A stretch of DNA of 17,213 nt from JAKASV01 sp964595035 (lineage in GTDB: Bacteria; Babelota; Babeliae; Babelales; Vermiphilaceae), in the NCBI GenBank assembly GCA_964595035.1, contig CAZQNW010000018.1:1-17213 (forward strand), written 5' to 3'. This document shows, piece by piece, positions 1 to 6,049 of this stretch. The notes under the pieces are model-generated. The model made no database searches, was not told the origin of the DNA, and was given only the letters and a program-made list of their open reading frames with translations. Both the position numbers and the translations under genes were made by a program. The stretch's first letter is position 1. Each line of letters begins with the position of its first letter.

Positions 1-20
1 TAACGCGAATTCGATAAATA
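1..20 (+). repeat. left terminal inverted repeat of the IS
   Basis: TAACGCGAATTCGATAAATA is the exact reverse complement of 728-747. Identity stops abruptly after base 20. Confidence 0.9.
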
Positions 21-65
21 GAAATATCTTGAAATAATCGAACAGCAAGTTAGAATCCTCTTATA

Positions 66-727
66 ATGATAAAAAAACGAGAGGAGTTTAACTTGCTGTT
101 AACTACTATTTTCTGTCATATTGATGATTTTTGCAATGAACTTAATAAACATGTACTCGAAGATGCGTCTAATAGAGGACGACCAAGCACTATGACGCGC
201 AGTGAAATTTTAACGATATGCATTTTTTATCATTATTCAAAATTCAAGTCATTCAAAGATTATTATAGAACATACATAAAGGGTTATTATAGGGGTGCAT
301 TCGGCAATGTTGTTAGTTATAACCGCTTCACTGAATTGGCTGCGGTATACAACAACAGACGAATTCATTCGCATAAAGTTTTCAAGGGTATAGCACAGAG
401 AGGTAAATCTTCCATGGGTTGGTTTTATGGATTAAAGCTGCATGTTGTTATTAATGATAAAGGCGAAATAATCAATTTCGCTATAACGCCGGGAAATGTG
501 GATGATAGAGATTTATCCGTTATTGCAAAGGTTACCCATGGTTTATGGGGAAAACTCTTTGGTGATCGAGGTTATATATCCAAAAAACTCTTCCTGGAAC
601 TGTGGTCAAGAGGAATTCATATCGTTACAAAGCTTAAACAAAATATGGAGAATAAGTTGATGCCTATGCTTTCCATTCAAACAAGCCTTCATTAGCCCGT
701 TCAGAACAACCATGCCTATCTAACTGA
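66..727 (+). pseudogene. IS982-family transposase remnant (two deletions, catalytic residues lost)
   Basis: The open frame from ATG 66 to the stop at 693-695 gives 209 residues; IS982 transposases are normally near 290-300. The N-terminal helical part (about 1-91) runs directly into the AVYNNRRIHSHK block. It therefore lacks roughly 40 residues that normally contain the first catalytic Asp (an IDST-like motif). The central Asp survives in GDRGYIS (about residue 167). After NKLMP at about residue 200 a second, out-of-frame deletion removes the segment with the catalytic Glu. The family-like C-terminus (AFHSNKPSLARSEQP) continues in the +2 frame from 668 to a stop at 725-727, directly before the right repeat. 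A perfect TATAAT at 62-67 overlaps the ATG, so the original start may instead be TTG 93, preceded by GAGGAG at 81-86. The family assignment and inactivation are well supported. Confidence 0.85.
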
Positions 728-747
728 TATTTATCGAATTCGCGTTA
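728..747 (-). repeat. right terminal inverted repeat of the IS
   Basis: Perfect 20-bp reverse complement of 1-20. The transposase frame ends at the base before it. Confidence 0.9.
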
Positions 748-773
748 TATTAAATTGCGTAACTCCTGATTAC

Positions 774-820
774 AAGAATTAGTATGCTATTTCATCATAC
801 ACACCCTACTAATTCTTTTT
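774..820 (+). terminator. possible rho-independent terminator downstream of the IS
   Basis: A perfect 11-bp inverted repeat (AAGAATTAGTA at 774-784, TACTAATTCTT at 807-817) encloses a 22-base loop and ends in a run of T. The stem is AT-rich and the loop long, so termination efficiency is uncertain. It may belong to whatever gene lay here before the IS inserted. Confidence 0.4.
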
Positions 821-847
821 GACTTGGATACAACAACATGTTAATGT
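819..847 (+). promoter_or_regulatory. candidate sigma-70-type promoter for thyX
   Basis: TTGACT (819-824) and TAATGT (842-847) are separated by 17 bases, about 40 bases upstream of the thyX start. The -35 box is good and the -10 box moderate. Confidence 0.4.
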
Positions 848-885
848 ACGTAGAGACAAAAAAGTAACTTTAAAGGAGATGAAAC

Positions 886-1701
886 ATGAAAAAAGTATTG
901 TTTTCATCGTGCGCAATCATGAGTATGCTTGCACTTTCTTGTTTGAATGGCATGGCTCAAGAACCTACGTACCACGTACTCGACCCCCTACAAGACGGTT
1001 TAAGTTCACTAAGACTTTTGGAAGCAAGTGGCAGCGACTTAGGCATTGTTAACGCTGCCCGCGTATCATATAATCGAGAATCAAAAGTATTTTCTGAAGC
1101 TGATGGTAAAATACTTGAAACCTTGATTACACATGGACACGAAACACCTTTTGAACAGACCTTTTTACAATTTCATGTCAAGTTACCCATCTTCGTTGCT
1201 CGCCAATGGATGAGACATCGTATAGGTGTCAGTTATAATGAGCAAAGTGCACGTTACACTCAAATGAAAGATGAATTTTATATCCCAATGAAATGGCGTA
1301 CCACATCACAAAATAGATTAGCTGCTCAACCTGAAAAAACTCAAGAATTAAAGGAAATATATCGTCATGCACTTGAAGTAAGCGCTCAGACCTATAAACA
1401 ATTGCTCGATGCAGGAATCTCGCGCGAACTTGCCCGCGGCGTTCTGCCTGTAAGTTTGTATACCCAATTTGTCTTTTCATGCAATATGCGATCTTTGTTT
1501 CATTTTGTATCATTAAGAGCTGATTCACACGCCCAGTGGGAAATTCAACAATATGCAAAGGGTATGCTTCAATTAGCTCGAACACATTTTCCTAGGTCAA
1601 TTGACACATGGTGCAGAATCAAGAAATTAACTTTTTTAAATCAGGAACAGGCTCCCGCGCAATCCACGGTAACACAAGAAAAAAGCCCGGTAGTTAAATA
1701 A
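886..1701 (+). CDS. thyX: flavin-dependent thymidylate synthase ThyX with an N-terminal signal-peptide-like extension
   Basis: The 271-residue product matches ThyX, which methylates dUMP to dTMP using methylene-tetrahydrofolate and reduced FAD, normally in the cytoplasm. Visible motifs are GHETPFEQ (substrate/flavin region), the ThyX signature RHR at 110-112 followed after eight residues by Ser121 (NEQSARY), and the nucleotide-binding region ELARGVLP plus LRADSHAQWEI. All key blocks are present, so the enzyme looks intact. The ThyX core begins near residue 28. The first about 24 residues (MKKVLFSSCAIMSMLALSCL, then NGMAQ) look like a Sec signal peptide with a plausible cleavage after GMA. The start at 886 is fixed by a strong AAGGAGA ribosome-binding site at 872-878; the internal Met23 codon (952) has none. 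The C-terminal tail of about 24 residues is Gln/Thr/Pro-rich. Function is certain as a family; location in the cell is open. Confidence 0.93.
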   Translation: MKKVLFSSCAIMSMLALSCLNGMAQEPTYHVLDPLQDGLSSLRLLEASGSDLGIVNAARVSYNRESKVFSEADGKILETLITHGHETPFEQTFLQFHVKLPIFVARQWMRHRIGVSYNEQSARYTQMKDEFYIPMKWRTTSQNRLAAQPEKTQELKEIYRHALEVSAQTYKQLLDAGISRELARGVLPVSLYTQFVFSCNMRSLFHFVSLRADSHAQWEIQQYAKGMLQLARTHFPRSIDTWCRIKKLTFLNQEQAPAQSTVTQEKSPVVK

Positions 1702-1710
1702 TTCCTCAAA

Positions 1711-1788
1711 AGTAGATAGAATGGACAACTATTATGACCCTGTCTAGATTCCTATTGAAAGATTAGGAAGCACACTCTTCTATCCACT
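1711..1788 (+). ncRNA. candidate structured RNA between thyX and hisS
   Basis: Three nested helices can be drawn by hand. An outer helix pairs 1711-1721 with 1778-1788 (10 of 11 pairs). Inside it, 1722-1727 pairs with 1741-1746 (six pairs, one G-U), and TTCCTA 1749-1754 pairs with TAGGAA 1764-1769. No U-tract follows, so it is not a simple terminator, and it lacks tRNA, T-box or SRP RNA hallmarks. It may be a processed thyX 3' end, a hisS leader element, or chance. The remainder of the 1702-1961 spacer shows no convincing gene. Confidence 0.25.
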
Positions 1789-1961
1789 GGAAATACGCAA
1801 CATGCTCATTGATGGCATACGCAAAGGATTTTGTACTATTCCCAAAAACGTGACACTCTATACATCACAATTAAGACAAAAATACATAAACACCATTTCA
1901 TACATCATGTTTTTTGCTATAGTATTAAAGATATTTATAAGCCTTTTTTTAAGGAAAACAT

Positions 1962-3209
1962 ATGGCAGCGCCTTTATTACAACCCCTCAAGGGGTTCCGT
2001 GACTTCTTACCTACTGAAAAAAGAAAGCGTGATTATGTACGCACAAAGATTATTGAATCTTTCGAAAATTTTAATTTTGAACCGCTTGAAACACCAACAC
2101 TGGAATACGCCTCTCTCTTATTAGGTAAATACGGCATTGAAGCAGATAAACTTGTATACCAATTTGAAGATAATGGCGGTAGGCAATGCGCATTGCGCTA
2201 TGATCAAACGGTTCCAACCGCACGCGTGCTTGCACAATATCAGCATGAATTGCCAAAATATTTCAGACGCTACCAAATTCAAAACGTATTCCGCGCAGAA
2301 AAACCTCAAAAAGGCAGGTTTCGCGAATTCACACAGTGTGATATCGATATTTTTGGGTCCACAAGCCCTATCGCAGACGCGGAAATATTGGCATGCGTGT
2401 ACGCGACATTTAAAAATATCGGATTCAACGAGGTCATTTTAAAGGTAAATGACCGTAAAACTCTTATCGAAACATTACAACCATACGCAACTCAAACTGT
2501 CGATGTATTTTCGATCATTCAAAGCATCGATAAACTGGATAAAATAAGCACAGATCAAGTTATAGAGGAGCTTGTACATAAAGGACTAGCTCACAATGAT
2601 GCAACAGATGCTTTAGACGCTATCAATAAAGCTCAGCCTAGCGCACAACTATTAGAGATTATGCATATAGCAGAACAACTTGGCATCCCTGCAACAAACC
2701 TACAGTTCCAAGCCATGCTTGCACGTGGTCTTGATTATTATACCGGCATGATTTTTGAAATTGCAGTACCGGATTATGCGGCCGGCTCTCTTGGCGGCGG
2801 TGGCCGTTACGATAATCTCATTAAACAGCTTGGTGGTATAGATATTCCCGCGGTTGGTGTAGGCCTGGGTTTTGATCGTATCGTACAAGCCGCAGACGAA
2901 CTTGGTATTTTTGCTCACATTACAAAACAACCGAGGATCTTAGTAACCATATTTTCAACGGAACAACTTGATTACGCATTATCAATAGCTGCATGGCTAC
3001 GCAACAACAAGGTTAATGTAGAAGTAACACCTCATATTGGCGACGTTGGCAAACAACTAAAAATCGCAAGCCAAAAAGAGATTCCTTTTGTTATCATTGC
3101 CGGCGAAGATGAACAAAAAGCAGGCACCGTCACCTTGAAAAACATGTCCAACGGATCACAAGAAACCGTAACAAAAGAACAGCTGCTTTCTCTCATATAT
3201 ACAAAGTAA
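1962..3209 (+). CDS. hisS: histidyl-tRNA synthetase (HisRS)
   Basis: This 415-residue class II aminoacyl-tRNA synthetase charges tRNA-His in the cytoplasm. The N-terminus PLKGFRDFLP is the classic HisRS opening (motif 1 region). Motif 2 lies at about 105-135 (NVFRAEKPQKGRFREF, then QCDIDIFG). The two histidine-specific signatures are present as LARGLDYYTG (253-262) and GGGGRYD (278-284), and motif 3 as VGLGFDR. The last about 95 residues (from RILVTIF) form the anticodon-binding alpha/beta domain, and length is normal for bacteria. Translation starts at ATG 1962 with AAGGA at 1951-1955. This Shine-Dalgarno sequence can pair with CCTT at 1942-1945. The gene stands alone between a 260-bp spacer and an unrelated small exported-protein gene. 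Confidence 0.97.
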   Translation: MAAPLLQPLKGFRDFLPTEKRKRDYVRTKIIESFENFNFEPLETPTLEYASLLLGKYGIEADKLVYQFEDNGGRQCALRYDQTVPTARVLAQYQHELPKYFRRYQIQNVFRAEKPQKGRFREFTQCDIDIFGSTSPIADAEILACVYATFKNIGFNEVILKVNDRKTLIETLQPYATQTVDVFSIIQSIDKLDKISTDQVIEELVHKGLAHNDATDALDAINKAQPSAQLLEIMHIAEQLGIPATNLQFQAMLARGLDYYTGMIFEIAVPDYAAGSLGGGGRYDNLIKQLGGIDIPAVGVGLGFDRIVQAADELGIFAHITKQPRILVTIFSTEQLDYALSIAAWLRNNKVNVEVTPHIGDVGKQLKIASQKEIPFVIIAGEDEQKAGTVTLKNMSNGSQETVTKEQLLSLIYTK

Positions 3210-3273
3210 TGGAAACTTGGCATTATGAGCAAAAAATAGCTTTAAAATAAAGAATTTATACTGAAAAGTAGAG

Positions 3274-3301
3274 TTGATTTCATTACAATATTTGTCATAC
3301 T
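3274..3301 (+). promoter_or_regulatory. weak candidate promoter for the small exported protein gene
   Basis: TTGATT (3274-3279) is 16 bases from CATACT (3296-3301), which puts the transcription start about 30 bases upstream of ATG 3340. Each box matches consensus at four of six positions. Confidence 0.25.
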
Positions 3302-3339
3302 TTCCAGTATATATTGTGTTAATTCCAACGGAGACCAAA

Positions 3340-3822
3340 ATGGATACCAAAAAAATTTTTATAATAATGGGACTTTTTACTTGCCAACTATCCCTAGCTG
3401 AAAACATTGAATATATAGAATTAGCAATACAAAAATCTCAAGTGGAAACCGTGCAAAAACTGTTAAAAACATGCCGACTCTCTCAATCGGATAAAAAGCA
3501 GCTCCTCATGAAAGCTCGCCTACAAACAACCAAAAGAAAAACCAGTCTATATAATAGTAATTCATCCTCAAAAGGATTTAAACGAACTATGTGCGGCTAT
3601 GCTCTTGCAGTAGCAGGATTTATATATGCAATTAACGGTAAAGGCCAAGCAGCAGTCACAAGCCTCGCGCTCGGTATAACACTTAGTGAGTGGGGAAACC
3701 ATGCAAAAACAAAAGATTTTACTCATAAGATAATTTCTAAAGCAAAAAAATATGAAGATGCTTTATCAATAGAAAAACTCCTCAAGAAAGAAATTTCACA
3801 GGATTCCGATAAAAAAGAATAA
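3340..3822 (+). CDS. small exported protein of unknown function with an ankyrin-like helix pair
   Basis: The 160-residue product starts at ATG 3340, chosen because GGAGA at 3330-3334 is correctly spaced and a signal peptide begins exactly there (MDTKKIFIIMGLFTCQLSLA, cleavage expected before ENIEY). Residues about 24-55 (IELAIQKSQVETVQKLL and following) resemble one ankyrin-type helix-loop-helix unit but lack the conserved loop, so a repeat-protein relationship is only suggestive. A hydrophobic stretch at about 89-118 (GYALAVAGFIYAI, then AAVTSLALGITL) could form one or two membrane segments. The C-terminal 40 residues are charged and helical (KKYEDALSIEKLLKKE). I recognise no family. It probably sits in or at the cell envelope. 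A TTG-started extension from 3274 is less likely because it lacks a ribosome-binding site. Confidence 0.7.
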   Translation: MDTKKIFIIMGLFTCQLSLAENIEYIELAIQKSQVETVQKLLKTCRLSQSDKKQLLMKARLQTTKRKTSLYNSNSSSKGFKRTMCGYALAVAGFIYAINGKGQAAVTSLALGITLSEWGNHAKTKDFTHKIISKAKKYEDALSIEKLLKKEISQDSDKKE

Positions 3823-3914
3823 ATGATTATTTTTGTTTGTATTGCACTTTTCGCTTTTTAATTCAATTATAAAATATAAGCTTTAAAGAAACAGCGCATT
3901 TGGAATATTGTACA

Positions 3915-3951
3915 TATAATAAGTAGAAAAAATTTTTTAAAACTTTATACT
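3915..3951 (+). promoter_or_regulatory. possible promoter region for the FKBP gene
   Basis: Two -10-like boxes, TATAAT (3915-3920) and TATACT (3946-3951), flank an A6T6 tract at 3927-3938. Neither has a clear -35 box at 17 bases. The A/T tract could act as an intrinsic bend or UP element. Confidence 0.25.
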
Positions 3952-3986
3952 ATTGCTTATTGATTTGTTTAATCTAAGGAGATGTT

Positions 3987-4457
3987 ATGAAAAAAGCAGC
4001 TGCAAGTTTTTGTTTTTTAGTATTATTGACTAGCGGATGCTCATGGTCTTTCACAAGCAAAGATCGTGAAAAAAGCTCCATCAATCCAAAGGATAAAAAG
4101 TTGATTACGTTAACTAAAGGATTAGATTATATAGTTTTAAAAGAAGCCCCCGTAGATTCAAAAAAACCATCTAATGGATCCAGAGTTGCGGTTCACTATA
4201 CAGGATGGCTTAACAACAACGGAAAGGAAGGCAAAAAATTTGATAGTTCCGTCGACCGCGGACAACCTTTCGAATTTTTTGTTGGCATAGGTCAAGTCAT
4301 TAAAGGCTGGGATCTCGGAGTTGCTGACATGAAAGTCGGCGAAAAGCGCCGTATGTTTATCGCACCTGAACTAGGATACGGTATGCGTGGTGCCGGAGCT
4401 GTTATACCTGGTAATGCCTCCCTTATTTTCGATGTAGAACTCTTAGCTATCAAATAA
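3987..4457 (+). CDS. FKBP-type peptidyl-prolyl cis-trans isomerase, probable lipoprotein
   Basis: The 156-residue protein combines a lipoprotein signal (MKKAAASFCFLVLLTSGC, lipid-modified Cys expected at residue 18) with a linker and a single FKBP domain (about 48-156). FKBP hallmarks are all visible: VHYTGWL, KFDSS, PFEFFVG, VIKGWDLG, APELGYG and the terminal SLIFDVELLAIK. It should therefore catalyse prolyl isomerisation on exported proteins, tethered to the membrane on the periplasmic side. It lacks the N-terminal dimerisation domain of FkpA or Mip and resembles the short single-domain class. The start is supported by AAGGAG at 3976-3981. A hairpin terminator follows at 4492. Given the many exported proteins encoded nearby, a folding role for them is plausible but inferred. 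Confidence 0.93.
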   Translation: MKKAAASFCFLVLLTSGCSWSFTSKDREKSSINPKDKKLITLTKGLDYIVLKEAPVDSKKPSNGSRVAVHYTGWLNNNGKEGKKFDSSVDRGQPFEFFVGIGQVIKGWDLGVADMKVGEKRRMFIAPELGYGMRGAGAVIPGNASLIFDVELLAIK

Positions 4458-4491
4458 TAATTTGCATAGCTTATGTATTTTCCCTATTAAC

Positions 4492-4520
4492 GTATCAACT
4501 AATATTGATACATAGTTTTT
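4492..4520 (+). terminator. rho-independent terminator after the FKBP gene
   Basis: GTATCAA (4492-4498) and TTGATAC (4505-4511) form a perfect 7-bp stem with a 6-base loop, followed within four bases by five T (4516-4520). It separates the FKBP gene from the symporter gene. Confidence 0.55.
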
Positions 4521-4543
4521 AATTTCATATTAAAAGGATACGC

Positions 4544-5866
4544 ATGAATCTGACAAGCCTTGTTGATATAATCATGGGGTGGCCACTCATCATAGTCGCA
4601 GTTGGAGCAAGTATTATCTGCACGGCTGCATTTAAATTTGTTCAAGTACGGTATTTCGCAGCCGCCTGGCGATACTTCTTTTCTCCCAGCGAACAAGACA
4701 AAGCTGCACATGCGGATATGTCCCCTGCCCAAGCATTGATAAATGCTCTAAACTCAAATCTTGGAAATGGAACCATTGCCGGTATGGCTGTCGCATTGGC
4801 TACCGGTGGACCCGGTGCAGCATTTTGGCTCCTTGTTATCGGACTTCTTTTAATGGCGGTTAGATTTGCCGAAGTTTTTTTAAGCTCATATTTCAGCGCA
4901 CAAGCACCGGCAGGATCAAGAGTAGGCGGTCCTATGCTGTACTTGGCAAAAGTTCCTGGAGGCAAATATCTTCCTTATGCTTATGCATTCATATGCCTTA
5001 TATATGGGCTCCTAGGTGCTAACGGAGCACAGACAAACTCTATTACAGTCAGCATTCAGAGAGCATCAAATATCGATAGTTACATTATCGGAATCTTTAT
5101 ATTTGCATTCGTTGTATACGTTGTAAGTGGCGGTGCAGAGAGAATTTTACATGCATCTGAAAAAATAGTTCCTATCAAAGTAGGACTCTTTGCTCTATCG
5201 ACGATTATTATGTTGATATATCATTACACTGCAATTATTCCATCATTGAATCTTATTATTTCAAGCGCATTCAGCTCAACAGCTATAGCAGGAGGATTGC
5301 TTGGTTTTTCTGTTCAACAAGCAATGCGTGTAGGTATTTCACGTATTGTTATGGCAAGTGAAGCCGGTATAGGAACCACAGCAATTATGTTCGGGTCTAC
5401 AGGAAGCACTAGGCCTGTTAAAGATGCTATTATGTCTATGTTAAGTACATTTATAACAACAATCATTGCATTTACCATGGCATTATGCATTGTTATTACA
5501 GGTGTTTGGAATAATGGCTTAACAAGCACCGCGTTAACCATGTCAGCATTTAATACCGTTTTTGGCACCTTAGGTAGTTGGATTGTTATATTCTTAGCAG
5601 CAAGCTTTGGGCTTGGAGCTGTTGTAGCATTCGCCTATGTTGCCCGTGAAACCTGGATTTTCTTAACAAAAGGTGCATATATGTGGGTCTTTGCTGCTCT
5701 GTATTGTCTTATTGCATTCTGGGGATGCGTAGCTGATGTTAGCTTTGTATGGCAAGCTGTCGATTTATTCACCTTTATTCTTTTGGCAATAAACTTGTAT
5801 GGTATCGTATACTTGTTACCATTAACACGTCGCGAATTACTTAAATTTATGAATACATCGAATTAA
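4544..5866 (+). CDS. alanine/glycine:cation symporter (AGCS family amino-acid carrier)
   Basis: The 440-residue, strongly hydrophobic protein has about ten to eleven membrane segments. It shows the AGCS family landmarks: a conserved N-terminal block at 66-94 running into GGPGAAFW, GGPMLYL after the third segment, and the block VGISRIVMASEAGIGTTAIM. Family members import alanine or glycine, some also glutamine or serine, with Na+ or H+. This fits an organism that scavenges amino acids from a host. The usual GTGNIAG motif reads GNGTIAG here (74-80), a swap of Thr and Asn at the cation/substrate site. The start has a good AAAGGA at 4532-4537. A FKBP terminator precedes it and a strong terminator follows, so it is probably monocistronic. 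Exact substrate cannot be read from the sequence. Confidence 0.92.
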   Translation: MNLTSLVDIIMGWPLIIVAVGASIICTAAFKFVQVRYFAAAWRYFFSPSEQDKAAHADMSPAQALINALNSNLGNGTIAGMAVALATGGPGAAFWLLVIGLLLMAVRFAEVFLSSYFSAQAPAGSRVGGPMLYLAKVPGGKYLPYAYAFICLIYGLLGANGAQTNSITVSIQRASNIDSYIIGIFIFAFVVYVVSGGAERILHASEKIVPIKVGLFALSTIIMLIYHYTAIIPSLNLIISSAFSSTAIAGGLLGFSVQQAMRVGISRIVMASEAGIGTTAIMFGSTGSTRPVKDAIMSMLSTFITTIIAFTMALCIVITGVWNNGLTSTALTMSAFNTVFGTLGSWIVIFLAASFGLGAVVAFAYVARETWIFLTKGAYMWVFAALYCLIAFWGCVADVSFVWQAVDLFTFILLAINLYGIVYLLPLTRRELLKFMNTSN

Positions 5867-5893
5867 CATTTCATACAATATCGCTGATATTTT

Positions 5894-5933
5894 AACATTG
5901 AGCTAGCTGGTATATTAGCTAGCTCAATGTTTT
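5894..5933 (+). terminator. strong rho-independent terminator after the symporter gene
   Basis: A perfect 15-bp stem (AACATTGAGCTAGCT at 5894-5908 with 5917-5931) encloses an 8-base loop and ends in TTTT. It isolates the symporter gene from valS. Confidence 0.8.
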
Positions 5934-6049
5934 AAGTTGAAAAATTAAGCGCTTTCTTACGAAATCAAGCTCTACATTTAGATCCAATTATTTGATACAA
6001 TAACTAAGTACCCGAAACAGGATCAGTAATTTACCCTTAAGGTTTGAAT

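Larger units (their letters stand above)
1..747 (+). mobile_element. IS982-family insertion sequence, internally deleted derivative
   Basis: The element is bounded by perfect 20-bp terminal inverted repeats (1-20 and 728-747) and carries one transposase reading frame whose conserved blocks (NRRIHSHKVFKGIA, SSMGWFYGLKLH, TPGNVDDRD, GDRGYISKK) are typical of IS982-family transposases. Intact members are about 1 kb, so roughly 200-270 bp are missing. Two internal deletions can be placed near 336-350 and near 668. The left terminus coincides with the first base of the window, so the target-site duplication cannot be checked and a slightly longer terminus cannot be excluded. With both ends intact, the element could still be mobilised in trans by a full-length relative; that is inference. 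Confidence 0.85.

Noticed and set aside
66..695. Functional transposase
   Set aside because: Family comparison from memory shows loss of the first catalytic Asp and the catalytic Glu region, with the C-terminus out of frame.
1229..1585. 118-codon minus-strand frame inside thyX
   Set aside because: Antisense shadow of a well-conserved gene; no ribosome-binding site and no recognisable domain.
1764..1777. GGAAGCA resembling the SRP RNA tip
   Set aside because: The GGAA tetraloop context and flanking helix of SRP RNA domain IV are absent.
1702..1961. T-box or other known riboswitch before hisS (and before valS, 5935-6049)
   Set aside because: No T-box antiterminator motif (GGGTGGNACC) and no terminator/antiterminator pair could be found in either leader.
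1802..2002. 66-codon plus-strand frame with a hydrophobic stretch between thyX and hisS
   Set aside because: It overlaps the start of hisS by 41 bases, has only a weak ribosome-binding site and its hydrophobicity is expected from T-rich spacer DNA.
4505..4533. TTGATA-17-TATTAA as promoter of the symporter gene
   Set aside because: Transcription would begin about 4 bases before the ATG and exclude the good Shine-Dalgarno sequence; the TTGATA is better explained as a terminator arm.
4642..4965. 107-codon minus-strand frame inside the symporter gene
   Set aside because: Mirror of membrane-protein coding bias; the forward gene is unambiguous.
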